DNA of 64,000 bases from Lytechinus variegatus (GCF_018143015.1 NC_054752.1:4203216-4267215), one strand, 5' to 3'; positions 1-31,309 are shown, numbered from the stretch's first letter. Numbers and translations: made by a program. Notes: a model not told the origin generated them from the sequence alone.

Positions 1-2
1 CG

Positions 3-425
3 GAACAGTCACACGATAGCAAGGGCCCGGCACGATTGCTTGCAACAAACACGGATTCCTATTCCACCCTACATCCTAAACAACAACAACAACATCGCTC
101 TCTCGAGAAGGATCGACTTGCCGAGCCGAAGAGCCGAAAGGAATTCGATTTCGGACGGAAGACCACGAGGATGCTACTCGTCATGACGATGTATTTCTTC
201 CTGACCTGGCTCCCGCATATCGTGATCATCCACATTCCCCATCACGTGATAGAAGAGAAGGGGGAAGAGATTCAGGGATTTTTTGCCCTGATTGGAATCC
301 TTTTGACGGTGAGACTCACCAACCATACGGTCAACTTCTTCGTGTATTACCTGGTAAGCAACAGGTTCCGTAAAGACGTCAAGGACTCCTTCAAAGTGTG
401 CGTGAACAGGATTGGCGGGAAATAG
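3..425 (+). CDS. Rhodopsin-family GPCR, C-terminal part (cut by window edge)
   Basis: The frame is open from base 3 and ends at TAG 423-425, so the 5' part lies outside the window. What remains is the end of intracellular loop 3 (Gln- and charge-rich), then TM6 with an FFLTWLPH stretch (position of the family's FxxCWxP motif), an extracellular loop with Glu/Lys, TM7 ending NFFVYY at the NPxxY position, and a short basic tail (NRFRKDVKDSF) as in helix 8. The family binds extracellular ligands at the plasma membrane and signals through G proteins. The look is that of peptide receptors (FMRFamide-receptor-like), but ligand and subfamily cannot be fixed from two helices. There is no intron in the visible part. 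The Pro of NPxxY is replaced by Phe. I am confident of the superfamily and not of the subtype. Confidence 0.85.
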   Translation, partial: EQSHDSKGPARLLATNTDSYSTLHPKQQQQHRSLEKDRLAEPKSRKEFDFGRKTTRMLLVMTMYFFLTWLPHIVIIHIPHHVIEEKGEEIQGFFALIGILLTVRLTNHTVNFFVYYLVSNRFRKDVKDSFKVCVNRIGGK

Positions 426-507
426 TTCCGCAATGAAACAGTCCCACCAACAAAGCAGACTCCGAACCGACAGGTGGCATGTCGATGGAAATATCGCCAT
501 GGGTTTG

Positions 508-662
508 TTCAACATGGGTCCCGTAACCATGGTAATACAAAGGTCTGCGATTGATCTTACGTTTGATTTTTACGATTAATTGTACATTGTAGTCAATGGA
601 ATCAATCGTACAAAAATGTTCTTCGATCATTGCAAAGTTTTGTGCTACCGGCCCCTGGAGAC
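508..662 (-). repeat. MITE, CCGTAACACAAA family, in GPCR 3' flank
   Basis: On the minus strand this begins near GGGGCCGGTAGCACAAA and ends near TTACGGGACCC, with inner CGATTGATT/AATCGT motifs. Related copies with the same ends and inner motifs are at 41163-41297 and 58866-58976. It lies just past the receptor stop codon, so it is probably in the 3' UTR. Copies are degenerate and the exact ends are approximate. Confidence 0.6.
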
Positions 663-2378
663 CTGGAGCCGATTTCGCCAGTGTGACGGCGCTATGATCA
701 ATGACAGTTCCCAAAACAACAAAATTACTACTCGAGCATGTTCAAATTCTCAATTAAGCTGCGACTGTATATTTTCGCATCGCGCATAGTTTACATTATG
801 TTCTACAATGTATGCTAATGTTTATATATTGTTTTTTTTCATTCATTTTATTTTTTTTACAGAAATCAATGTGATTCAATTTCTACTGTACAGTCCGCCC
901 CCACCCCCCCAAAAAAAAACGAAGCCAAGATTTATCGATGATTTATTATAACTTTATCACAAATTTGATAGAGAAATGACCTATCATTAATTTCAAAGTT
1001 TACATGGCTTAAAATATCTTTTTTCTGATATAAATAAATGTGATACCTTAGTCACATGTAAGTGAAAATAAATATTGAAGAAAGGAACCCAAAACAATAC
1101 TTGGCTGAAGGCATCTGAATTTCGAAAAGAAATTACATGTCTAAGAAGTTCAATCAATATTTGTTCTTTTGTTTGATAATTCAATCAAAGTAATGTTCAA
1201 GAAACTCAAATGAAGGCGATTTACAGGCTAGTCGTCAGATATGCTCAACACTCCCTTTTGTACCCTTTTTGTTAACCGTATATACGATAGCTTCGTTCGG
1301 AAATCCGTGAAAACGCATTTGTTTTTATGAAATCATGGAAATACTACTATAATTTCATAATTCATGGCGATTTCTTCATTTATCGAGTGACTTTCATTTT
1401 CCTATAATTTCCCCTTACCGCGATGTATATTTTTGGACTTTCTTTTCTCCTTCATCTCTTGAATCTTAAAATGCCTGATGAATTGCAGTATTGTGGGATT
1501 AATGTGTATCAGACGATGCCGATTGACGACTGCGGCATGTTAAGAGTTAATAAATGTGCGAATATTAGAAAGTGATAGATGGTTTTAAATATCATTGATA
1601 TCATGTGACTGTTTCCTAGCTTGGGGAAATCCAGAATCTGAAAGTCGAGGTTTTAATGCTTCCGGTTTGGGCGTTTCCTTGCTTTAATCACATTTTAAGA
1701 CAGGATCAAAATGCTGGTAAGAACAACAATAATGAGATTCTCATTAGCATGAAAACAATTTCATGCTATTGCTAAGGGGTCATTCCAAATGATATAATAA
1801 TTAATATTGATCTTGTTTATGATTTGGGCGATTTTTCGAAGAAAAAAAGGAGATGGAATCAGATCAAACTTGTCTAAGATAATTAAAGAGCAAGTCAGGG
1901 TACTCTTGCTAACATTAACTCACCTGTCCAGAAAATGGTCGTAGAGAGAGGAAAAAGAGAAAATTCTCATTTTCTTTTAAAGATTTCACTGTATCTTGAC
2001 AAAAAGATGATTTCTTGAATATTTTTGTCTTGGAGCGGCGCAGACGCTTAACGGACGATTTCAAAGACTTGTAATTTATTTTCGCCAAACAAAGAACTCT
2101 TCAAAAAGAACGATTCGAATTCAATCCAATCACGATTTGTATCACCATTTGATAAAAAAGAGGAAAATTATCATTCATCATTTCCAAGCAATATTGATAA
2201 TTTTTTTCTCTCGATGTTTGCACGGTTTCGTAATCATAGTAAAGTCAAATTACATGAATTAGGAATCGCTCATATGAATGAGATCATGTTTCATTAATAC
2301 ACATCCCCACCCCAGAAAAACTAATGAATGAAATGATTTTCTTACATCTTTAATGAACACTCATACTTCGCTCATTCG
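663..2378. other. Gene-free flank between GPCR and lysozyme duplication
   Basis: AT-rich DNA with short mononucleotide runs. I see no long reading frame, splice-bounded exon or recognisable repeat. AATAAA at 1033-1038 is a possible poly(A) signal for the receptor, unproven. Confidence 0.5.
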
Positions 2379-2806
2379 CTTTCTTGAGCTGGAAAATAAT
2401 CTTCATTGTTCTTTTATTATACACTGAATAAAATGGAAAATACTATTTGCATTACTAGTAAAAGCTTGTGCATGTGTTTATTTTAAAATGGCGGATAAAA
2501 AATATAAAACACATGTATTGAATGATTCCGCTTTAGTCTTTCAACGTGCTAAGAAATAAATGGATATATACACAATCGGTGATATAAATCACTTGACCAT
2601 GTTGACATGGACATTAGATTTTTTTTAAATAAAAATTTGATATTTTCAACAGAAATCCGGAATATCTAATACTATTGAACGTCGAACCAGTATGATTTTT
2701 GAAACTTTATTTTGGCTGAACTATGATGTTCCAAAAGGAAAGCTCCCTTAAGCTCATTGAGTTTTGCTCATTATTCTGTGTCCTATTGCTTGAGATATCA
2801 TCCACG

Positions 2807-3040
2807 CACTGCAAAACTCTTGTGTTGATTTCACACCAGCCCGGAATCTGTATATGTTCACACCAGAAAGGTGATTAAACAACACAGGTTTGGTTTGGGT
2901 CTAAAACCGGATAGGTGCTTATACAGCAACTATTAGTATTAAAACATCATCGGTTCGATTTCAAACTGATGTTGTTTCAGTACTTCTCTCGTGTGGACAC
3001 AATCATATAGATTCCGGGCTGGTGTTAAATCAACACAGTG
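2807..3040. repeat. CACTGCAAAA-type MITE
   Basis: Ends are CACTGCAAAACTC and an inverted CAGTG. The subterminal CCCGGAATCT...AGATTCCGGG and GGTGTTAAATCAACAC motifs are inverted. It is the unit A counterpart of 8228-8455, so this insertion predates the duplication. Confidence 0.7.
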
Positions 3041-3244
3041 TAACATAAGAGCTTGTATTTCCTTTAAAGAGTACTTAAAGTTTCATAATTGGCTTGACGG
3101 AAACAACATAATAAGTCATGGGGCAAATGTGTTCTACACTAGAATGAATATTATAAAATTGTAATAAATAAACAGATAAATAAATAAATGTAAAGGCCTC
3201 TATTACTTTCTCAATAGTCTATGAATCAGGACCTATATTCTATT

Positions 3245-3460
3245 TACGAGAGTCGGATCCCGTCTTCGACTACGTGCCTGCGTCAGCCTTAGTGGTCAAG
3301 ACCCCGCACCCACCATGCCTTCGAGGCCATGGGCGGAAATGTGTTCCCAAAGGTAGGGAGGACCAGGACCTCGACAAGTTGACAAGCAAAAAAAAAAGAA
3401 AAACAAAACAGTTATCACCAAAACTGTTAGGTAATTTTAACCCAAACAAACTTTGACAGG
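3245..3460. repeat. Repeat fragment with CATGGGCGGAAAT motif
   Basis: Homologous to 8720-8920 in unit B. In unit B the motif CATGGGCGGAAATC (8812) has an inverted partner near 8908, making a roughly 105-bp inverted-repeat element. Here only the left half is kept. No coding sense is seen despite a short open frame. Confidence 0.45.
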
Positions 3461-3964
3461 AAATATTCTAATTTTCTCATTAATGCCTATGAAACAAAGA
3501 TTTATTTCTCCCTCATTATGTGGTATTATCATCATGAACATTGTTTTAACATTTTTTGAATTATCAAAATTGCTCAGACTTAAGTGTCAGTTCTGTAAAA
3601 GTTGAAATATTGTGTAATTCGAACGAAAAAAAACAAACAGAGAGTGATTGACATCATCGACTCTCTCATTTGCATATCACCGTTTTGCATTATAACTGTT
3701 TGTGAAAAGTAAGGAAAACTTTGAAATGTCATAACTTTCTTGTTATATATCCGATGTTGATGACATTTTTAGCGTTATGCTTGTTTTATTTTTTATCTAT
3801 TGATTCAAATCAACATTTCTCTTGGGTGGACTTAACTTTTCTACAAAAGTTGTTAGAGTGAGGGGGATAAACAACGTTCTCTAAAATTTTAGTCAGCGTA
3901 TTAAGAATGGAATGATATCTACAAAATACATCGGAGGACAACCTGACTATATTGTCCTTCTCGC

Positions 3965-3970
3965 TTTATT
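3965..3970 (-). terminator. Poly(A) signal overlapping lysozyme A stop codon
   Basis: On the minus strand the end reads CAATAAAGC, so AATAAA contains the stop TAA. A T/G-rich stretch (TGTATTTTGTAG) follows about 30-40 nt downstream, as expected for a cleavage site. The same arrangement is kept in copy B. Confidence 0.55.
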
Positions 3971-5907
3971 GGAGACACTCTTTCACCCTGGCCCAGTACT
4001 TCAGGGTTGATGTCTTATTGAAACCATAGGGACCGCCGTTGTGTATGCGGGCGAAGTCTTCACACGTAGGGATATGACCAAGGCGCCTCTCGACAGCGTA
4101 GCGCGCCATGTAGCCCTGGACTGCATCTCCGCTGCATCCGAAGTCAGCAGAGCACTTTCTCCAAGCTATGAATACAAAATACAAAGAGATCACCAAGAAG
4201 TGAGAAAGGAGGGCTTAGACACACACGAATACTCATGCTTTTAAGAATGTTAAGTCTTATAAAATGATGATATAAATATCGCATTTTGTTCGTATAATTA
4301 CCCAATCTTTGCAATTGTAAGGTCGTTACTTTTGTGTATTTTTGTAATTGTATTTATGTATTTGTATTTATGTATTTTTGACTTGTATGTGAAAAATGGA
4401 AAGAAAAGAAATGAATCAATAAATCTAAAAAAAAATCAAAAAATCTAAATCTAGATAAAGTAGATGGCTTGTATTAAATTGTATTAATTTTGTATTAAAT
4501 TTAGCCTATGGTCTATATGGTGTAATTCTGAGGTAAAAATCAAACCGATAATGTAATTTATTTATTTTTTTTTTATTTCATTATTTTTTTATCAATGTTT
4601 TCTTGTATGTACGTGCTCTTTTTACGTATCAATGGTAGAGAAAGGTATTACGGCGTCATTCTTGGAAAAAAATGATTTTGAGTGTCAAATGAGCTGAATG
4701 AACTTTTAATGACCTGTGAAAGAGACTTATGTCACATGGCGTTCCATAGTTTAACTACAGCTCGGTATAGATTAAAACCGAGTTCAAATTAAAACTGTGT
4801 TCAGAAAGCGGGCAGATGTGTCCAATGGTTTGGCAACCCACCGAACACCTCTATACATGATTTTGATCTTGAACTAGCGAGAGTGGAATTTCATCCATCA
4901 AGACCATTACGATTGGCCTCTAGCGGCTTCAAATCGCAGCCGATAATTACGTCATTAAGATTTCGAATTTAATGGGGTTTTTTGTTCGTACGGAAATACA
5001 CAGGAATTTCGCTTTTAAAATTGAATATAAATAATGAATTTCAGCCCTAGCCTACATCTGTACATTTTGAGATAGATAGAAAGATAGATGGACAAATAAA
5101 TCAATCCATTTGGATAGATATATAGATCCACACACAGGCAGGCAGATAGAAAAATTAATATATCAATTGTTTAATGACTTGGTAGTTACACTGCAAAAAC
5201 TCAGGTGTTGATTTAACACCAGCCCGGAATCTATATATGTCCACACCAGAGAAGTATGAAAACAACACAATTTTGGAATTAAACCTATGCTGTTTTTAAA
5301 CTAATTGGTGTTGTATAAGGGGTATAAACACCTATCTGGTGTTACACTAATACCCAAACCGGTTTTGTTCAATGCTTCTCTGGTGTGGACATAATAGATT
5401 CCGGGCTGGTGTTAAATCAACACCGGAGTTTTATAGGCAGATATATACAGTGGATAGATAGATAAATATATAGAAAGATAGATAAATATAAAGAAAGAAA
5501 GAAATATAGATAAATAGATAGACAAATATAACGAAAGAAGGAAAGATAGATAGACAGACAAATATGAACAGAGAGAAAGACAGACAAAATATGAAAGGTG
5601 GAGACTTACACCCATCGAGGTCACCGCCTTTGAGCCTAGCGTCATTCCAATAGCCTTGCTTCAGCTGGTAAGGACCACATGACAAAGATCCGACGTCCAC
5701 CCGACATAGAGGGTTGGGCATCTTGCACCCGGATTCCACAATGCAAATACACTTCAGACAATCGGATGGAACCGGAGTCGGTAGAATGACATTCTTTGCT
5801 ATGAAGAGATTAAAACAATCATGACAATAGGATGCTAGTAACGGAATGAAAATAATGGCAGTATACTACCACTTCTACAAAAACAACAGCAACTACTACT
5901 ACTACTA

Positions 5908-5944
<37 letters not shown>

Positions 5945-6631
5945 AAATGATTGAATAAATTAATGGATACATAAAAAGGTGAATAGATTAATGAATTAAT
6001 TGAAAAAATGAAAACGATGATAAAAAAATGATGACAATATAATTCTGTTAAAAAGGTTTACTCAGTGAGATATGCAATGGAATTTTGTAAAAATTATGAT
6101 GGTGCAAAATATGACAGTGGAACGAAAATACAATATTTTGAAGAACAAACTTTGGAGAGCAACATCCCCAGCAACTCGTGTCATAATGTGATTTAGATGA
6201 TATTTTTTGTAGGGCCTCTCCAACAAGCGAAACCCCTGCTAGGGGTCAACAAAATCATTCATATTATTTAAACTCCTGTGAATGAATGTATCATTGATTC
6301 ATGTATCATTAATTAATCCATTCACTCATTCATCCTTCCATCCATTCATCTATCCTTTCATCCATCTATTCAATCACTCACCACGCCCTCACTCACTCAC
6401 ACACACATTCCCACGCACACACACACACACAGACACACATACTCTAAAATAAGTATGAAGGGCCTAAGATGGAAAAAAATATCGAGCAGGCCTGTAAAAT
6501 AAAATTTAAAAACTTTGCTTACCATTTTGACCATGATTACCAGCGCGTTTACCAGAACCAGGTAAGACCTCCTTGCAAGAAACAGCGATAAACAACACTA
6601 CACACAAGATCAGTGTTTTGCTGACAGCCAT
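3966..6631 (-). CDS. i-type (destabilase) lysozyme, copy A
   Basis: Three exons on minus: 6631-6523, 5798-5610, 4165-3966 (TAA), with GT-AG introns in matching phases, giving 165 aa. The product is a secreted muramidase that cleaves peptidoglycan; some family members also have isopeptidase activity. Exon 1 encodes a signal peptide (MAVSKTLILCVVLFIAVSC). Exon 2 has the family signature CICIVESGC...VDVGSLSCGPYQ, with the catalytic Glu at residue 58 and Asp at 71. Exon 3 has GYMARYA, TCEDFARIHNGGP and TSTLKYW. Usual mature length is about 120-140 aa, so the gene looks full. It keeps 10 of the usual 14 cysteines: positions 90, 114, about 130 and 148 are Ala, Ala, His and Phe. The start is the only ATG giving the signal peptide. 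Its twin is copy B, 95% identical at protein level. Function follows from family; activity is inferred. Confidence 0.93.
4166..5609 (-). other. Intron 2 of lysozyme A
   Basis: AT-rich intron with a donor GTAAGT at 5609 and acceptor AG before 4165. It holds a MITE (5189-5432) and a GATA/GAAA microsatellite (about 5436-5585). The corresponding copy B intron (10799-11835) is shorter, mainly because it lacks the MITE. Confidence 0.7.
5189..5432. mobile_element. CACTGCAAAAACT MITE present only in unit A
   Basis: Starts CACTGCAAAAACTC and ends with the eroded inverted copy GAGTTTT. Inner inverted motifs are GGTGTTGATTTAACACC, CCCGGAATCT and CACACCAGAGAAG. Unit B at about 11596 reads straight through (TGGTAGATAGATAGGCAG), giving an empty site, so this copy moved in after the duplication. 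Confidence 0.8.
5886..5940. repeat. (CTA)n microsatellite in lysozyme A intron 1
   Basis: About 55 bp of CTA triplets. The orthologous tract in unit B is far longer (12100-12362 plus 17846-18240) and is split by the gypsy element. Confidence 0.9.
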
Positions 6632-6695
6632 GATAGAGCCTCATTCGCCGAATACAGCTTCACTCGAAATGTCGTCAAAAGTGTTTCTGTCTATG

Positions 6696-6713
6696 AGCTT
6701 TTATCGTGATATG
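6696..6713 (-). promoter_or_regulatory. TATA-like box of lysozyme A
   Basis: On minus, GATAAAAGCTC lies about 70 nt upstream of the ATG, a fair distance for a short 5' leader. Copy B has ATATAAGCTC at the homologous place (about 31310-31325). No experimental start site is known; this is inference from motif and position. Confidence 0.4.
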
Positions 6714-7479
6714 AATACGCTATGATGCATCAATTGGCACGTATCGCAATCAATACAATGTTCATTTCCTTTTGACTACTTCCGCAAATGGTCATAACGC
6801 TCATCGGGGGAAGTCCCGATCTCATATTTGCTTTTTATTCGGTCTTTTCACAAAAGGTTAGAATCGAAACGTATTTTGCGCATAGTCACTGACTTTTTTA
6901 TGTTTTAATACATGTAATATGGAATATTCACGATTTTGCTTTGAAAATAAAGGAACAAGCTGTTTATTTCTGGGAAGTCTCATTTAAACTGTTGACTGAA
7001 TCGGATTCAAGACGCGTATCGGCCATGTCGGGCGGGGGGCTGAGGGGCTGACAATATTGGGGGTTATTATATTGTTACTTGGGGTCGCATTGTCGCAGCA
7101 CCCCCAGTAAAAGGTCTACGGGGTGGGGATCAGGGGCACATGCCCCTGACGGCACTCTCTGGGGCGCAAATAATAGGCCTGTGAATAGGAACTGAAAAAA
7201 GGTACAAAGATAACCTAATCGAAAGAACAAACGGAGAAACCACTTGTTCCAAAATTAGCGACAATTAAAGCCATTCATATTAAGTTTGTGTTATTGCTTC
7301 AACGGTTCTTCACTCCTTCATACAGTACACTGGTATTTGATTTTGATAAAGGATAAACAAAACTTATTCTGATCAGTAAAATATGAGAGTTACATGTATG
7401 AGTAAAATTCACATAATTATTGTCATTATTACCAAAGATATAGGCAAACTACGTTTAAACCAAATCCTAGTAAAAAAAC

Positions 7480-7805
7480 TCATGCCATGTCTCCCTTCCT
7501 ACCCTTCCCCTTTTCTATCCTCCTCTTTCTCTCCCCTCTCTCTCATTCTTTCAAATCTCCCTCTCTTCCTTCCTTTCCTTTCTTTCTTCTTTTTCTTTTT
7601 CTTTTCATTTCTTTCTTTCTTCCTTCCATTCTTTCCTAGTTTCTTTCCTTCCTTTCGTTCTTTTTCATCATTCCTTCCTTCTTTCCTTTTCTTTTTCCCC
7701 CTTTCTTTCGTTCATTCTTCCTTTCCTTCTTTTTCTTTCTTTCTTTCTGACTTTCTTTTTTTTCTTTCTTTCTTTCCTTCCCTCTTTCCATTCGTTCCAG
7801 TGGAT
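7480..7805. repeat. CT-rich (CTTT/CCTT)n microsatellite
   Basis: Imperfect pyrimidine tract at the end of unit A. The matching tract ends unit B at about 32035-32165. Its position at both unit ends makes it a candidate site for the unequal exchange that made the tandem copy. Open frames inside it are low-complexity artefacts. Confidence 0.8.
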
Positions 7806-8227
7806 CTCTCTTTCTTGAGCTAGAAAATAATCTTCATTATTCTTTTATTATACACTGAATAAAATGGAAAATACTATTTGCATTACTAGTACAAGCTTGT
7901 GCATGTGTTTATTTTAAAACGGCGGATAAAAAATTATAAAACACATTTATTGAATGATTCCACTTTAGTCTTTCAACATGTAAAAAAATAAATGGATGTA
8001 TACACAATCGGTGATATAAATCACTTGACCATGTTGACATGAACATTGGATTTTTTCAAGATAAAAATTTGATTTGAATGTCTAATACTATAATAATTGA
8101 ACACTGAACCAGTATGATTATGAAACTTTATTTTGGCTGAACTATGATGTTCCGAAAGGAAAGCTCCCTTGAGCTCATTGAGTTTTGCTCATTATTCTGT
8201 GTCCTATTGCTTGAGATCTCATCCACA

Positions 8228-8455
8228 CACTGCAAAATTCTTGTCTTAATTTCACACTTAACCCGGAATGTGTATATGTCCACACCAGAAAAGTGATGGA
8301 AAATACACCAGTTTGGTGCTTATATTATACAGCACCAATTAGTATTAAAACAGCATTGGTTCGATTCCAAACTGGTGTTGTTGCAACACTTCTTTCGTGT
8401 TGACATAATATAGATTCCGGGCTGGTGTTAAATCAACACCGGAGGTTCTGTAGTG
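8228..8455. repeat. CACTGCAAAA-type MITE (unit B copy)
   Basis: Counterpart of 2807-3040, with CACTGCAAAATTC at the left end and CTGTAGTG at the right. Inner CCCGGAAT and ATTCCGGG motifs are inverted. Confidence 0.7.
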
Positions 8456-9279
8456 TAATATCAAGAGATTGTCTTTCCTTTTAAAGAGTACTTAAAGTTT
8501 TTTGATTGGCTTGACGGAAACAACATAATAAGTCACGGGGCAAATGTGTTCTACACTAGAATGGATTTTACAAAATTGTAATAAATAAACAGATAAATAA
8601 GTAAATGTACAGGCCTATATTATTTTCGCAATAGTCTACATGTATGTAATAAATAAACAAATAAACAAATAAATGTAAAGGCCTCTATTACTTTCATAAC
8701 AGTCTATGAATCAGGACCTATGTTCTATTTATGAGAGTCGCATCCCGTCTTCGACTACGTGACTGCGTTAACTGTAGTGGTGAAGATTCCCCACCCACCA
8801 TGCCCTCGAGACCATGGGCGGAAATCTGTTCCCAAAGGTAGGGAGGACCAGGGCCTGGAAAATTTGACAAGCAAAACAAAAAAGTTTTCACCAAAAATTG
8901 TCCTGGGATTTCCGCCCATGCTCAAGGCTACCAACACTTTTGGTCGATATGAAATTGATGCAGCAATGATGACCAAACAAGTTTATATCATCTGCAAGTA
9001 TAATAATTTATTAGTGAATTGATAACAATCAATCGCGAACTTTCTCCCCAAAGGCTTGACTACCACCAACCCCCTAAAAATAACATCATGAAAACTTCTT
9101 TTTAGCAAGATCTGTGCAATAGGTTCAGCAAAGGCAAGAAGGGCGTGCAATTCAGGATCACATGTCCTAATAGAAGAGTGAAGATATTTTAGACAACTAT
9201 AGATTTCTTCTTAGCCCGTCACTCTAACAATAAAGAACCATGCTGTTTAAACTTGTGTTGGTTTTGTTTCTGGCAATAT

Positions 9280-9671
9280 CGTTTAAGAGCCATTGTTTAA
9301 CTTTGTGAGCAGCCAATTAAAAAAAAAATCAAACCAAGATGAAACATGTGTACAAGTGCATGTATTACAACTAATAAGCCCTGAAAACAACAATTGTTGA
9401 GGATGAAAAGCTAAAACTACAAGGCAAATCCCGATTTTGTGAATAGGTGTCTTATAGACGCCTAAATACTACACATAACTGTATGGGATGAAATTAAGAT
9501 GGTGTTTCTGGTCACTTTATATTTCAATTTTTGAAGCACTAAATAATAATTTTCGAACGCAATTTTTTCAGGGCTTCATTTTTGTAACATATCACAGACA
9601 CAGGTGACAAGTGTGACCTTCTAGCTCAGATTTTTTAAAAGTCAAACCAATGTTAACCAATCACGTTTAAG
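9280..9671 (-). mobile_element. CCTTAAAG-ended MITE, copy 1
   Basis: About 390 bp, nearly matching 44370-44757 in reverse orientation over its whole length. Shared stretches include TCACACTTGTCACCTGTG, ATTTAGGCGTCTATAAGACG and TCATCCCATAC. Terminal repeats are (C/T)CTTAAA followed by ATTGGTTAAC at one end and ATTGTTTAAC at the other. It is absent from unit A, so it came in after or together with the unit B-specific segment around it. Confidence 0.75.
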
Positions 9672-10598
9672 AGTCATAAGAGTCACGCCCTGCATTTTGA
9701 ATAAATGTTGCACAATACGTCAATGATTACAGTGAAATAATATTTCAAAAAACGCATTGTGAAATGGCGATATACAGGTCCCCCCCCCATTATTGATCAT
9801 CTTCCTCCTAACGGGTGAATGTTAAAAAATCTAAACAACATCGCTTGCCTTACCGTTTAAGACAAGTCTACCCCAACTTAAAATTGATTTGAATAAAACG
9901 AGAAAAACCAAACAAGCATAACACCGACAATTTCAGCAAAATCAAATGTAAAATAAGAAAGTAATGATTTTAATGTTAATTTCACAAAACAGTTATATGC
10001 ACATCCTGGTCGGTATGCAAATGAAAAAAGCGATGGCGTCTTCCACTCACTATTTCTTTTGTATTTTATAAAATCAAATATTCGATATTCTCATTATTGC
10101 CCTATGAAACACAGTTCTATTTCTCCCTCAACATGTGGTATTATCATCATAACCATTGTCATGATTGTTTTAACATTTTTTGAATTATCAAAATTGGTCA
10201 GACTTTATTGTCAGTTCTGTAAAAGTTGAAATATTGTGTAATTCGAACGAAAAAAAAACAAATAGAAAGTAAATGACATCATCGACTCTCTCATTAGCAT
10301 ATCATCGTTTTGCATTATACATGTTATCACTTTTTGTGAAAAATAAACAAAACTTTAAAATGTCATATCTTTCTTGTTATACATCCGATGTTGATGAAAT
10401 TTTCAGCGTTAAGCTTGTTTCATTTTTCTCTATTGATTCACATCAACATTTCTGTGGGCTGGACTTAACCTTTCTACAAAAGTTGTTAGAGTGAGGAGCA
10501 TAAACAACGTTCTCTAAAATTTTAGTCAGCGTATTAAGAATGGAATGATATCTACAAAATACATCGGAGGACAACCTGACTATATTGTCCTTCTCGCT

Positions 10599-30137
<19,539 letters not shown>

Positions 30138-30216
30138 GATGAAGCCTCATTCGCCGAATCATGGAGGTAGAAAGAATGGCCGAATACAGCTTTACTCGTA
30201 TAGTATTTACTGGATA

Positions 30217-31277
30217 CAGGCGCTGATCCAGGAGGGGGCCGAGGCGGCCCCGGACCCCCCCCCCTATTTTTTGACAACCTGCAATAGTAACTACGAAAAA
30301 CAGAAAGAAAAGTAAGAAAGAGATATCATACCCATGGTGTGCAATTTACAGCCTCGTAACGGCCGGCCCAACCCCGAAAGGAAACAAGAAAAATATAAGG
30401 GAAAGAACTGAAAAATAGACTTTATATAAAAAAATTCGCTCGTGCTTCGCGCTCGCATAGCCTGTGTAATGAATCCCATTTAAGAGGATTAAATGACACT
30501 TCATATATCCAGTTCTGAAATCAATTTGCACACAATATTTTAGCTCGCACATCAAGCTTTCATTATTTTGTTTGATTTACACAAATTGTTATATCTAAAT
30601 TGTCAGCTCGCGCTGCGCGCTCGCATTGTTTACTTTGTGAGATACCTATCCTGTTTGGAAATTCTTGCCAAAATTTGTCAAAATGCTTCTTTATTATGTC
30701 AATATAAAACAGAATTAAGCTCGTGCTTCGCGCTCGCATGCAATTGTTTGAGATATACAGCTTGTTGTTTACTTAAATAAAAACGCGCTTAGACTGTCCA
30801 GTTTTCAGGTTGAAATATCAAAATTTTTGAGCTCGCGCTTCGCACTATCATTATTTAATTGGTGATACTTGTATCCTCTTCATTAATCACAAAAAACAGT
30901 CCTAATTGAGTCCCTTTTCACGTTACTATAATAAAATTTCGGCTCGCGCTTCGCGCTCGCATTGTTTAATTGGATACTTATCTTTGTTCATGATTATAAA
31001 AACTGCTCAGAATCTTCAGTTCTAAGGACATAAAATATCAAAGAATTTTAGCTCGCCCTTCGCGTTCGCATTATATATTAAGACCACATGAGATACCTTA
31101 TCTTGTTTATAACAATAAGAACTAACATATACTCAAGACTTCTGTCTTTAGTTAGGATTACCCCCCTGAACCCGCCCCCCCCCAAAAAAAAAAAATCAGA
31201 TTATAGCGGCCAATCGAGAAAAATGTTGATGAAAATATTTGTCGGCCCCCTATTGGCGAAAGCTGGATCCGCCCCTG
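30217..31277. mobile_element. hAT-like non-autonomous element upstream of lysozyme B
   Basis: TIRs CAGGCGCTGATCCAG and, inverted, CAGGGGCGGATCCAG, with GGGGGCC next inside. Exact 5-bp repeats GGATA flank it (30212-30216, 31278-31282). The interior is a tandem of units about 110 bp long with the core GCTCGCGCTTCGCGCTCGC at about 30436, 30606, 30720, 30832, 30942 and 31052. Unit A lacks it. It separates the lysozyme B ATG from its TATA-like region. Confidence 0.85.
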
Positions 31278-31309
31278 GGATATGTCTAGACGGTCGAAAC
31301 TGTTTCTAT

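Larger units (their letters stand above)
2379..7809. repeat. Tandem duplication unit A (compact)
   Basis: Sequence from CTTTCTTGAGCT at 2379 onward reappears from 7810, with matching order of blocks: the AATAAAATGG stretch, a CACTGC MITE, the lysozyme exons 3, 2 and 1, the upstream GGGG-rich block, and a CT-rich microsatellite at the end. The unit is about 5.4 kb and sits directly beside unit B in the same orientation. It holds one complete lysozyme gene. Confidence 0.9.

Noticed and set aside
7383-7823. 146-codon Phe/Ser/Leu-rich frame resembling a membrane protein
   Set aside because: Pyrimidine microsatellite; hydrophobicity is a by-product of CTTT repeats.
30400-31070. CRISPR-like array (regular GCTCGCGCTTCGCGCTCGC repeats with about 90-bp spacers)
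   Set aside because: Repeats are degenerate, the spacers are related to each other, and the array is the interior of a TIR transposon in an animal genome.
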